DNA of 64,000 nucleotides from Cystobasidiopsis lactophilus (taxonomy: Eukaryota > Basidiomycota > Agaricostilbomycetes > Agaricostilbales > Chionosphaeraceae): assembly GCA_001599975.1 (NCBI GenBank), contig BCIO01000002.1:1488001-1552000 (forward strand), in the 5' to 3' direction. The translations under genes and the position numbers were made by a program. Shown piece by piece: positions 48,030 to 58,791 of this stretch. The notes under the pieces are model-generated. The model saw nothing but the letters and a program-made list of their open reading frames with translations, was not told the DNA's origin and did not search any database. Position 1 is the stretch's first letter; each line of letters starts with the position of its first letter.

Positions 48030-49350
48030 ATGCGCCTTTGGAAGGCCGCATCTGTGCTCCTCTGGCTTTTGTTAGACCCTTCGCCGGCAGGACTCAGGCT
48101 CTGGGCGCAGGCCGCCCCAATTCCAACGATAACATCAGCACCTTCTTTCTCTTCTTCGTATGGCCTACAACCTCGAACGCTTGACGGTGGGTCGGCCATG
48201 TCCGAATTTTATCAGACTCCCCCTGGGCAGACGGGTGGCAACTCCAAGACCACTGGTGGGACTGGTGGCGGAGGAGGAGGGGGCAAGAGCACCACCTCAT
48301 CTAAGTCAGGCAACGCTGCCCAACCGACTGGCAATGGCCAGGGCACTGGGGGGAACGGGTCCTCCAAGTCGAGCGGCGGTGGCGGAGGTGGCGACAACCC
48401 GAACCCGACAGGCTCCTCCAGCTCCAAAGTCAACGGCAACAACGGCAATGGTGACCCAACCACTGCTCCTCCGAGCCCGGGCGAAGGCGCTACAAACTCG
48501 TTTGACAGCCGGAACACGGGCGGCGCCGCCACGGGCAGCAACAAGCAACACAACTCTTCAGGCTCTGACGATGACGGTCGCCCCAGCAAATCTTCTTCTG
48601 GCGCATCGGCCACTTCTTCGGCAGGCGGCAACGGCGCCATCCCTCCATCCCAAGCCGCCAAGAACAACCTGCAGCCGCTCAAGCTCCCAGATTCTTCGGA
48701 CAACCGGCTCAAGAATATCGAGCAGCAGTTTCATGATAGTAAGTACCTACCTAGCGTCTTATGAATTAACATCAAAAGGATTGGTGGCTAAATTTGGCGC
48801 GCAAAAACAGACATCGATCAAATCGGTGGCGCTGTCGGTGGCATCATCCTTTTCTTCGTCTTAGGCTTCGGCGGCTGGCATTACTTCGAGCATCGGAACA
48901 AGAGGAGAAAGGAAGCCCACGCCCAGAACCCCTACGCGCACGGCGGCGGCTCAACTAGCCACGGCTTTCACTTCGGCCACAATTCGCAGGGCCCCAACAA
49001 TCACAGCACCCATGGTCCGAATAGTTATAACAACAGCATGCGACAGCAGCACCCGCAAAACCCCAGTCTACCGTTTGGAGCGCACTCCCAAGGCAACGGC
49101 CACCTGCAGACCCCCCTTCCTGCGTACTCAGTCAAGTAAGCCCCGCCCTTTTTTCCCTTCATGCTGTCCAAGCCTCACAGTCATTGCCGCTTCCAGCGAC
49201 ACCCATGGAGGCCAAAATCACCCAAATGGCGCTTCGATGACCGGGAACCACTCGATGGCTCACGGCAATCACTCTACGATGCCTCACGCTGGCAATCATT
49301 CTATGCCACACGCTGGCAATCATTCTATGCCACACGGAAGAGGCCACTAA
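48030..49350 (+). CDS. Cell-surface membrane protein with Ser/Gly-rich ectodomain
   Basis: Architecture: signal peptide (RLWKAASVLLWLLLDPSPAG), a ~210-residue Ser/Thr/Gly/Asn-rich low-complexity region, one helix (GGIILFFVLGFGGWHYF), a basic stop-transfer (EHRNKRRKEA) and a His/Asn-rich cytosolic tail. This layout is like fungal wall-stress sensors or signalling mucins, but there is no sequence-level proof. The tail has a perfect 24-base tandem repeat encoding HAGNHSMP (about 49285-49332). Introns at 48739-48810 and about 49136-49197. The stop is at 49348-49350. Confidence 0.65.
49285..49332 (+). repeat. 24-base tandem repeat coding HAGNHSMP
   Basis: Two adjacent identical 24-base units (CACGCTGGCAATCATTCTAT plus GCCA), with degenerate related copies just upstream coding GNHSMAH and GNHSTMP. 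It lies inside the tail of the surface-protein gene and keeps the reading frame. Confidence 0.85.
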
Positions 49351-49585
49351 TCCAAAAGCGGGCTGGCCTGTCATCGAGCATGGTTCTGAGCACAAGAGGG
49401 GCTCAGAGGGCTGTTGTTGGGATTGCTGTGGGCTGTTGCTGGCTCCCGTCGTCGCTGTTGTTCATTATGAAAGGCTTGGTTATGCATCAGAAGAAGAAGC
49501 TAAGGAAAGTGCGCCACCATTCCCAAAAACTTTTGCCACCGCCCGAGCCCCCTTCGCGCTGCAACTGAGCCCGAAGCGACCAAAA

Positions 49586-50429
49586 ATGTCAGTGCCAATC
49601 CTCGCCGACAAGATCAACGAGAAGGCCAGCGTGACTGGCAGCTCTGCTAGCGTCAATGCTTCCTCGGACACGCCGCCAAAGGTGAGAGCAGCGTCTTCTA
49701 GGCGCCTAGGCAAGGAGTGCTGAAGCTGGAGGCGTGTGCAGGCGTCCATCAAAAATTCAGACAGTGAATTGGCCTCCCTACTGCCAAGCGTGGTTGAGGC
49801 TGACAGGGTCGTGTGGCAGTGACGGACGAGATGCAGCAGTGGGCGGTCAACACGGTCATCGAGGGCATGGACAAGTTTAGCGTCGAGAAGGACATTGCCG
49901 CCCACATCAAAAAGGTTCGTCTTCGAGTTTTGCTTTAGCTGCCTGAATGTTGTATCAATGAGCTCACAATGCACATGGATTGCACAGGCGTTCGACAAGA
50001 AGTACGAACCGACTTGGCACGGTGAGCATTTCGCATGACTCTTGCCGTTCCCCTCGCTCCGCGGCTGAGGGCGCTGGATGCACACAGTGGTCGTGGGAAA
50101 GAACTGTGCGTAGCGTTTGACACTCCTACAGTTCGCTGAACTGAGCTCTTGCACTTCGCACAGTTGGGAGTTTGTGAGCGGCTTCCACCCGGACTGACAA
50201 CCCTTGTCTTATTATCGATGCCGTATCACAGTGTAACGCACGAAACCAAACACTTTTTCTACGCCTACGTGGGATCGGTGGCCGTGGTGCGTTTACCGTT
50301 TGCCTCAATTCCTGCCGGTCATCAGGCTCACTTGAAACCGGGTGCCACAGCTCATTTTCAAGGTCGGTAACTTGCTCCCTCATTGCTTGCTGAAAACTGA
50401 GAGTGCATTGTTCTTAACAGTCCGGATGA
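49586..50429 (+). CDS. DYN2: Dynein light chain LC8 (DYN2/DLC1)
   Basis: Small dimeric hub protein of dynein and many other complexes. Conserved LC8 sequence is recovered exon by exon: [76 protein letters not shown]. This needs seven introns and very small exons: 22 bases (49742-49763), 10 bases (50164-50173), 12 bases (50351-50362) and a 9-base last exon holding Ser-Gly-stop (50421-50429). A ~32-residue N-terminal extension (MSVPILADKINEKASVTG...) precedes the usual start of the family; it may be real, or translation may begin differently. Confidence 0.9.
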
Positions 50430-51045
50430 AGTCTTTGCCAATTTGGGTGAGCGAGTCGTCCACTTTAATGCCTTTGAGGCTCGTCTTGACAGGGCTTGCT
50501 TCCAGATCGCTCAATGTCGGTCCATCGTTCTCCTCATTGCTATTTCACAGAGCTCGTGCTCACAGACTACTCACAGTTTGAGTCAAATCTCTCGGGTAAG
50601 GAGCGCTCACCACTTCGAGGCGAACTCGGCTCCATTGTTTCAATTCTTACAGCCCATCATTCAGGTCAGTCCTCCCCCTCCCTCATCTCCCACTGCTCAT
50701 CAAGCTCAAGCGCACATCCCAGCCTTTTTCCCATTCCACGTCTTTCACAAAACGCTGCATCCATACCCTCTCCATCTTGGGAAAACCAATCTCACACTTC
50801 CCCCTCGTAATCTCCCCCCTTTTGCCCTTTCGAGAGGCAAACCCGACTTTCTTGTATAGCATTTGACCTCTTTCTGAAAAGCCACATACACACACTTCGA
50901 GACTTCTCATCTTGACCAAACTCAAGAAACGCAAACAAACGGTGTGAAGAAGGCCCCCAAAAGGCAGGGAGGGTGTATACAATGCAAGGGAAATCTCTCC
51001 AGTCTCTCTTGTGGCTGTGTGTGTGTGGAATTTTGGGGAGGAGGA
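50430..51045. other. Convergent 3' region, pyrimidine-rich on plus strand
   Basis: About 615 bases between the LC8 stop and the Y14 stop. A C/T-rich stretch covers about 50660-50830. The open frames here are compositional artefacts. Likely two 3' UTRs. Confidence 0.45.
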
Positions 51046-51802
51046 TCAGTCGATCCTGTTGCGCAGAGGCTCCCTCGTCGGGCTCGCCTCCCTCCTTTTT
51101 TGTCCTGCCGCCTTGCTTGCTCCTCTGTGCATTACGAAAGTCATCAGATATCCTGAAAGGATAATAGGGAGCAAAGAAGAAGACGCACGCGATGGAAGTG
51201 GGCGGCTTGACGAACGCAAAGTCGCAGTGGATGGTCTGCTCGAGCAGCTGGGAGCCGTCGCAGGCCTTGATGGCCGCGTCCGCCGCGGACCTCGTCTCGT
51301 ACTCGACGAGCGCGTAGCCCTTGACGTAGCCGGTGCGGCGGTCGAGGTTGAGGTGCAGGTTCTTGATCTCGCCAAAGTCGGCAAACTTGTCGCTCACGTC
51401 CTCCTCCGTCGCCTCCTCGTGCACGCCCGTCACGAACACGATCCACCCCTCCACCGCTGTTCACAAACACCTCTTATGGTGAGTCATTGGCACCAGACAA
51501 AGGCGAGAGGCAAAACGAACAGCGAGCGGCCTGGCCTGAAGTGGTTTCCTTCGACTCGTCCAGCCTGTCAAACGCCGCATTCCGGTCCAGGATATCCGTC
51601 CGCTCTGTGCATTACCCAAATCATGTGGAATCCAACCTGGATTGAGTAGGGACCGAGAACGCACCAGCTGCATCAGTGCCGTCCGCCTTGAAGCCTCGCC
51701 CCTTGCGCTTCACGTTCGAATCTGCCGGGCTCCTACATCTCAGCTCTCATTCTGGGCTTGGATAGACGCTGAAGCCTGACCGTCTGGCCTGTCAACTTCC
51801 AT
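51046..51802 (-). CDS. RBM8A: Exon-junction-complex protein Y14 (RBM8A)
   Basis: RRM protein that with Magoh forms the exon-junction-complex core in nuclear mRNA. Seen: [20 protein letters not shown] and [20 protein letters not shown], with RNP1 partly as [11 protein letters not shown], then the C-terminal RRM end [10 protein letters not shown]. The N-terminal exon gives [18 protein letters not shown], as in other Y14 proteins. The last exon ([20 protein letters not shown]) ends NRID at 51046, matching the basic RS-like tail of the family. Start taken at ATG 51802 ([11 protein letters not shown]). Introns at about 51105-51190 and two near the 5' end. A full exon-junction complex fits the intron density seen here. 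Confidence 0.9.
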
Positions 51803-52034
51803 TTTGGTTGGATCCAGAGACCCGTTCTCGTCTTCCAGAGCTCTGCGAGAATTTGCGCGGGCAAGTGCTGGTGCTCAGTTGGGCACTTTGGGAAGCCCCT
51901 GGCTTGTCCTGCGTTGACCAGCTGCCCTCTCGAACCTCCTGCCTAGACTCTACGAAGCGCAATTGGCGCTCAGACGGCCGCGCACGCCCGTGTCCATCGA
52001 GACGCTGCGCCGCGCTTGACAGGGCCAGAGAAGG

Positions 52035-53328
52035 ATGTCGAGGTCCTTCACCCAGTCGAGGACCTACACTCGCACCAAGACCCAAGAGCCCAAGACGACT
52101 GAGGACTCGGAGACTTTACCCCCAGGTTCGCTTGCTCGCCCTCCCTTTGCGGCGACATCAAGTTGACGCTTTGGGGTTCGAGCACGCAACAGATCAGATA
52201 TTGAGGCTGTGGATCTTGATTGGAGTCATGTACGGTGTCCTTTTACCATTCATCTTGAGAAGATTCCGTTGGGACTAAGGAATGGTACAGAGGCTCGGGC
52301 AAGACGACTTTCGCAAGGCAGATAGCAGAGCAGATTCCGTTCGTCCTCCTCCCTTGATCCAAGTCCAGACTCCACGAGCTTACTATCTAAGCAGAGTGAG
52401 CTTACCTTGACCCCAAAGACGAATGTCGTCTGAGCCGGTTGGGCGTTTACAGAACTGGGAGCGCTGCTGCCAAGATGAGCTGGGCTCCAGGCGAGACGTG
52501 GAAGAGGCCGCCCGCGAAGCGCTGAGCGAAGGGCGGCACGTCATCATCGACCGCCAAAACTTTGACGCCAGCCAGCGCCGCCACTTCCTCAAACTGGCCA
52601 GCGAGGGCGAGGTCAAGTGCCAGGTGTCCGCCATTGTGTTCGACACACCTTACGAGGTCAGCCTGCCTTTACCTGAATGATCTCTCGCGGTTCTCAAGGG
52701 TTCGTTTACGTTGACAGGAAAGAAAGCGGAGGCTCGAGGAGCGGACGGAGCACCCGACCATCGACACCCCCGAGCTGGCGGCTGAGCTGCACTCAAAGTT
52801 CACCAACCTGTTTGAAGACGTGGACGAGTCCGAGGTGAGCAATCACCGCCACCGAAAGCCCATGCTAGGGCTTAGCAAGCCTGGTTGACGCAGGGCTTCG
52901 ACCACATCTTCCACTTGCCGCCGGACCTGCCGCTCGTCATTGACATCCCCACCGCCTTGTCCCTGATCGCTCAAGTCGATAAGTCACCCAGCGTCAAGCC
53001 CAACAAGCCTTCCACTTCCAGTCGAGGAAGAGGGAGGGGTCGGGGTGTTGGTGGCGCTCGAGGGCGAGGCGTGGCGACTGGCCGAGGAAGCTTCAGAGGT
53101 GGTAACAGCGCAACAAGAGGTGGCAGCAGTGGCAGACCATCACCTTACCCACCTCGAGGGGGCGGCTCGTCGTCGTCCACCAACGACCATTGGGGCTCGG
53201 GTGGCAACCGACTCGGAGGTGGCAATCCCCCACCTATCCCTGCTGCTGCGACCACCGCCAGTGCCAATGATGGACCCAACAGCGATGCGGTCAGACTGGC
53301 CAGGCTCAAGGCTTTGGGCGGCGCTTGA
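52035..53328 (+). CDS. P-loop (AAA_33-type) kinase with RG-rich tail
   Basis: P-loop NTPase of the polynucleotide-kinase-like AAA_33 group. Splicing by eye gives LWILIGVIGSGKTTFARQIA, a Walker A (GxxGxGKT/S type) motif right after a beta strand, then CCQDELGSRRDVEEAAREAL and HVIIDRQNFDASQRRHFLKL, the conserved D-x-x-N/F-D segment of this group, and the lid region YEERKRRLEERTEHPTID. The C-terminal ~110 residues are an RG/GRG-rich low-complexity tail (SRGRGRGRGVGGARGRG), typical of RNA-binding proteins. Exon 1 starts at ATG 52035; introns at about 52127-52162 and 52230-52290, with more to 52894. A nucleic-acid end-processing role is a guess from the family. Confidence 0.72.
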
Positions 53329-53405
53329 AGATGTGTGGAGTTGTGATCTTTGGGGGACCGCCTTGGAGGGCAGAGGATTGTAACAATTTTAACGAAGCGA
53401 ACGAG

Positions 53406-54919
53406 ATGATCAAAACGCGTTCTGAACGATGGGCTGGGGTCTGGATTGCGACCGCTACTGACGATTGACTCTAGGGCGGACAAACAGGCTCGACACCGAA
53501 GATACACTTGAGCGACGACTTTGCGTCCAGTGCTTTCAGAATGCAGCAAGATGACTTCCGTGCCCTCTTGTCCTCCTCTAGGCCTGCTCCTGCACCGTCC
53601 GCGTCCCGGCCCAATGTCTTTGCTAAGCCCTCGAAGACGGCGCCAAAATCGAACGCAGCCGCCAAACCCAAGCCGAAGGACAGCAAAGAGCCTAAGGCCA
53701 CCGAGGGCAAAGGCAAGACTAAGGAGATCAACATCGAGGAGAGCGGCTACGTGGACCGGGCTCGGGCTAGGCAGCGGGGAGGGGTTGAGGACGAGATCGC
53801 TTTGGTGTGTGCTTTCTTCCACCTCTGCTCTCGCTGGGTTTGAGCTGAGGATGGGGATTTGTGCATTCAGCAACAAGAGCACAAAGGCTTGGATTTGAGC
53901 CTGCTCAAGCAAGAGAAACAACGGCTTGCGGCGGAGGAAGAAGATGCCATGGAGGACGAGCTGGACGACTTGCTGGAGAAGCCAGCTGTGTCCACCACCG
54001 AGGCTGCCGCTCCAGCATCTAAGAAGCGGTCCAGGGCAGAAATGCTGCAAGATTTGAGGGCACGCTTGGGTGGACGTGCTGCCGCCACTGGCCCTGCGGA
54101 GGAGGAGGCCTTGCCGTCCAGCAAATTCCGGAAAGTCGGACAAGCTGCGGCCAAAGAAGAGAAGCCCTCAAAGGACAAGACGAAAAAGATGCGCAAGAAG
54201 AAGAAGAAGCCGGCAGTGCCTGCTCCAAAAGATGCACCGGCTCCAGCCCAGACCCAAACGAAGCCCGCTTCGCCACCTCCCAACCCCTTGCCTCTACCTG
54301 CCACTCTACCGCCCGGCGACGACGATGACGATGACGATATATTCGGTGGCGTTGGTAACTACACATCCCCGTCTGGCTCAGAATCCGAGGCGGAAGGTGC
54401 TCCAGCAAAGGCTGCTCCACTCGCCGACGCGCCTCCTCCTGCTGGTGGCGTCCGCACGAATTGGTTCGACGACGACGAAGAGGATATTCAAGCCGAACCT
54501 ATCGCCGCACCGTCCATTGCTGCTCCTCAAAAGCCCTCTGCGCCGGCCGACGGGGAGGAAGACGACGAGCCTCAGTCGCTGCGCTTGGAAGGCTTTGCAG
54601 ACACGGCCGTCTCGGATGTGAAGGCACTGCTGGCCATGGATAAGGCTATGGAGAAGGAAGAGAAGCGCAAGGAACGGAAGGAGAAGCTGCGCGCCTTGCA
54701 AGGGCTCGGGCCTGCAGGTTCGGCGACTGGCGAAGCGTCTGAGCCCAAGGCCAAGAAGAAGCTGACAGAGGTGCGGCTGTTCTCTCCCTTTCACCAATCA
54801 CTCTTATCTTGATGCTGGACTGCCTGCTTGAGCAGAAGGACAAGCTCAACAGAGACCACCAGCTCTTGCAAGCGCGTCTGGCTTCAGCGGCTGGTCCTAG
54901 CGGGTCTGCTCCTCCGTAA
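53406..54919 (+). CDS. RED/IK-like protein, probable splicing factor
   Basis: Resembles the N-terminal part of RED (IK), a spliceosomal B-complex protein: FRMQQDDFRALLSSSRP corresponds to the NEDFRKLL..PR segment, and GYVDRARARQRGGVEDEIA to the YRDRAKERRxGxN segment; Lys-rich and acidic low-complexity regions follow (KKMRKKKKKPAVPAPK, then a run of Asp). C-terminal half is charged (LLAMDKAMEKEEKRKERKEK) and ends AAGPSGSAP. Introns near 53438-53473 (short), about 53802-53871 and 54771-54835. The 5' end is the least certain; MIKTRSERWAG joins in phase. Conservation is confined to short segments, so the call is moderate. Confidence 0.6.
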
Positions 54920-55174
54920 TGCTGCGGGATCTGCCGAACGCCTTCACGTCGGGCCAACTAGTGTCCGTTGGCGGTGTCCAATAAAAGCATGACGCCTGTT
55001 CTAGGCTTATTCACGTGTCCGCCTCGCTCGCGATCTTATTTTGGACGAACGCCCCTCTTTTTAATCGTGAGCTCATTCCTTCTTCTGATACCGCGAACTT
55101 CCTCAAAGTAGTTCTCCTCCAATACAACCAATCTCCCAAACTCCCCCAAACCAAATCAAACCCAATCTACAAAC

Positions 55175-56757
55175 ATGTAGGCGCTTGGTTCTCTTCAAGT
55201 CCAAGACACGTTCCTCCTGACGGCCCCGCTTGCGCTTGGCTTTCTTTAGGTCTGGACTCTTCGACAGTATGTGCTCCCTTTCTCGAGCGCCAGCATTGGC
55301 AGCTCACCGACGCCGTACATGGCATGTCATCAGAGGCCAAGGAATTCGCCTCTGTAATGCTTCCTCTTGGTGAGCTCTTGTAAATGGCGTGCTCTGACGA
55401 AACTAACAATGTTCTCTGTTTCTTAGGCTGTGTGACTCCAACCCATCCTGATCTCTCGAGCACAGTCCAACCAGGGCAAGGACCTGCTGAACGTGAGACG
55501 CTCCCGCTCTCCCCGCATCAGCGTTTCTGAAGTCGCATTTGCTCCTTTTGCAGAAGTTCACTGGCAACAACAACAACAACCAGGGCGGTAACCAGGGTGA
55601 GTGCTGTGCTAGCATTGGATTTCGGCGTCCAAGACGGCTGACCGCGATGACATCGACGTGCACAGGCCAGCAAGGTAAACGTGCCATCTGATTCGTCATT
55701 GGGCGCTCCCTTTCATCTCATCACAAAATATGTACAGGCGGCGACTACGGTGGGCGAGACCTCTCTTTCCCTTTCGTACTGAACTGATATCCAAACGTAA
55801 TCTAGGATCTGGTGCGGACTGAGCCCATTTAACTACCCATGGACGTTCTAACATGCCTAAAGACAGCGGCAGCGGCAACCAGCAGTCTGGTGGCTACGGT
55901 AAGCCTCCTTCGAGGAGATCTGGCGAGGTGTGACCTTAAGAACGTTTCAATTAGGTGGCTCCGACTCGTCCTACGGCGACAACAACCAGTCTTCGGGCGG
56001 TGGAAGCTTCGGTGAGTGAGCTGGTCGCCTTGCCGAGCTTGGCGCTCATCCTTGAATCCAGGCTCCGGAGGCCAGCAGCAGTCGTCCTACGGCGGCTCGG
56101 ACAGCGGCAGCACGTTCCACTTTCTGTGTGCCTTTTGTCGGGCCATGTTCTCACTCTGTTCCTTTCAGACTTTGGCAGCGGCAACCAGCAGAGCGGCGGC
56201 TTCGACAGCCAGTCGGGCGGCCAATCCGGTGGATACGGTGGCCAATCCGGCGGACAGTCCGATTCTTTCGGCTCTGGCCGCCAGCAGGACTCTTACGGCT
56301 CTTCGGGAGGCCAGCAGGACTCCTTCGGCTCCGGCGGAAAGTAAGGCTTGCCGATGTCGAAATCCTTGTCAGTCACACCCTGACACAATTTTCACAGCTC
56401 CGGCGGATACGGCGGTCAGTCCGGCGGCCAGCAGGACTCTTATGGCCAGGGCAACCAAGGCGGAGAGTGCGTATTGAATTTCTTGAAAGTGACCTCAAAT
56501 TGACGCAGGAAGCCTTGCAGCTCCTATGGCCAGTCCAACCAGGGTGGCGACAGCTACGGCCAGTCCAACCAGGGTGGCGACAGCTACGGATCTGGCAACC
56601 AGGGTGGCGACAGCTACGGATCTGGCAACCAGGAGTGAGTAGATTCCTCATCAGCGCACGGTGGCGATACGCTGACTTCTTTCTGCAGTTCCAGTAAGGC
56701 TATCTACGTTCACTTATGCACAACACTGTTAATTAAGTTACAACAGGCAACTACTAA
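55175..56757 (+). CDS. Gly/Gln/Ser-rich low-complexity protein built from microexons
   Basis: Prion-like protein made of (G)QQSGGYGGSDS and NQGGDSYG repeats. No family recognised. Best exon path: AT at 55175-55176, intron 55177-55249, then G at 55250 completes the start codon, giving MSGLFDKAKEFAS, then SNQGKDLLN, KFTGNNNNNQGGNQ and the repeats, ending GSGNQDSSNY at 56757. Exons of 9 bases (55666-55674), 12 bases (55738-55749) and 6 bases (55806-55811) are needed, each between strong splice signals and in the same phase. The exact path at 55354-55467 and 56115-56168 is uncertain. The N-terminal part is a short amphipathic segment. A stress or condensate-related role can only be guessed from composition. 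Confidence 0.65.
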
Positions 56758-56983
56758 ACCAGTGCTCAAAGCCACCAACAGCGTTGGTTGCAAGACGAAA
56801 AGGACTCTTCTCACATGAACGAAAGCAAATCACACCAATTGATCTAGGACGAAAATGAAAAGCACAAAAAAGTGCTCTATGTGTACCTCTGCAATCCCAT
56901 ATTTTCGGGTAGCTCCCGTAGGCGCACACTGGCATGCCCAAAACAAGGTCCGCTTAGATCGACGACGTCCCCTTCCAACCTAA

Positions 56984-58158
56984 ATGGTGCTTTTAAAGCT
57001 AGCCGATGATGCGCAGGCCGCACTAATGGCGCTGTTCGCTGAGAATGTCTTGCCGGACGACCTATCGGCCAGCCTGCGCGAGTTCCTGGCGACTGAAACC
57101 CGGCTTAGGGCCATGGACCACGCTCTCCTCCTCCGCATCACGGCCGCTCTCAAGGAACTACCAGACGAGGAGGACGACGGCCCGCTGGATCTGGTCGAGG
57201 AGCAAGAGCGGGACAGGCGCGAGGCTCTGCTGCAGCGCTGCTCATTTGCCTTCCTCGCCAAACACGCAGAAGCGTACATCCCCCAGAGCTCTAACAAGGT
57301 GCGTGGCCCTCCTTGCCTTTTCGACTTAGATGTGGCTTAGCTGGCGGGGCGCACGCAGTCGCCCGAGTACATCAAGATGATGGAGGATCTGGAGGCGCAA
57401 CAGGCGAAGAAGGACTACGACCGAATGACGGCCGTCGCCCGCCCTGCCCCGCCTACCCTCAAGGCGTCCCACCGATCATCCCTGCTCATGGACGATGGCT
57501 TGCACAGCGACGAGTGGAAGCAGGCCAAGCGGGAAATCAGCGCGATTGTGAACGTGCTCGCTTCCATGATCGCAGTCGGCACCGCAGCCTGGTGGGCCTG
57601 CGGCAACGCTCTACCCATTAAGGTGCGCGCTCTGGCTGCTTGATTCTTTGTGTCTAGCTCAAAGGTTCACCGACGACTTCTGTGTACAGAAAGTGGGCAT
57701 CGCGCTTTTCTGCTCCCTGTTCATCGCCGCCGCCGAGGCTTTCCTCTACTTTCGCTTCTTCCAACGCAAGGCCAACGCAGCTTCTATGTCTACATTGCCC
57801 GTCAAGTCTCTCCACAAAACGCCTCAAAGGGCGCCCATGAAGCGCTCGGTGTCCGCTTCCTCCGTGCCGCTAAGATGTGCGTTGCGACTATCTTTGCTTG
57901 CACGAAAAGCATTCACACGAAGTGACTTTGCAACTTGTAGATCCTCCGGCGACCAGCACATCGCCACTTTCAGGCCAAGCGAAGCCGCTTCAAAATATGA
58001 TGCGCTCCTACTCCAGGCGATCGGCACCACAGTGAGTGCCGGGGAGTTTGAAGCGGAATATCTTTGATTCGTTGCCACCAGAAACGCACTCCGGAAGAAG
58101 GCGATCTCGAACCGCCAGCGAACGGGCATACCGATGACCAGGAGTCTATCCCTATGAA
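56984..58158 (+). CDS. VMA12: V-ATPase assembly factor VMA12/TMEM199-like
   Basis: ER membrane protein needed to assemble the V0 sector of the vacuolar ATPase. Seen: an acidic/helical N-terminal region, then SPEYIKMMEDLEAQQAKKDY after an intron, the family's signature, and EISAIVNVLASMIAVGTAAW WACG as the first helix with VGIALFCSLFIAAAEAFLYF as the second. A basic Ser-rich cytosolic tail follows (LHKTPQRAPMKRSVSASS). Introns at about 57300-57356 and 57622-57689. Two splice paths are possible for the tail; the one using the strong GTGCGT donor near 57877 ends at 58158, the other stays open to 58438. Start ATG 56984. Confidence 0.8.
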
Positions 58159-58791
58159 TCAACATTTTCGCCTTCGTCCCCCCGCACTCTCCCCTTGCAT
58201 ATTTCTTTACATAGGCTGTCATCATCTTTCATTACTCAAGAGCTGTGCTGGTCGTCCTTCGGCGGTTGATCTTCTCTTCAGTTGTAATTTTCGCGAGAGC
58301 GAGTTCACGCACGGGTTGTACTATCACTTTCATTTGCATCTTTGGGAACTCTATATTGGGTGTCAACGTCGTTTGCCAGAAGTTGCACCTTGGATTTGGC
58401 CGCCCGCCGCTCGAGACGACTTTCGTGTTTGCCTCTGAACAGACCCCTCGACCCTGCTGCTCGCTCTGACTTGCTTGAAATGACGGCTCCAGAGGACGAC
58501 CAAAACCTATCTCTGAGCTTGCCATTCAAGCTTCCTCGATTCGTTTGCCGTCCAATCATCGGACTTCAATGCTATTAGTTAGCGAGCTTGATCGACGTCT
58601 CTTACCGCTGGGAGATCTGGCGCGCCCCTCTCCTTGGCTCAAATTTGGAGGTTCAGGCTGTTGTTCGGTCTTCAAGGCAGATTGCGATCGCGGGGACAAA
58701 AAGGTGGGAGACACGAAGGTGCCCCTCCTTGGATGAATGCCGTCGTGCCGACTCCAACTCTCTTCTAACTGCATACGTTCACCTACACACC
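58159..58791. other. Intergenic region upstream of the SDR gene
   Basis: About 630 bases. Might contain the end of the VMA12 tail if the alternative splice path is used. Otherwise no gene, repeat or RNA structure was seen. Confidence 0.4.

Noticed and set aside
50443-50859. 138-codon plus-strand frame after LC8
   Set aside because: Composition comes from a C/T-rich 3' region. The LC8 protein ends cleanly with the expected FKSG and stop at 50429.
53145-54143. 332-codon minus-strand frame
   Set aside because: Spans the antisense of two plus-strand genes and their spacer. Its Leu/Arg/Gly-rich content mirrors the Lys/Glu- and RG-rich sense proteins.
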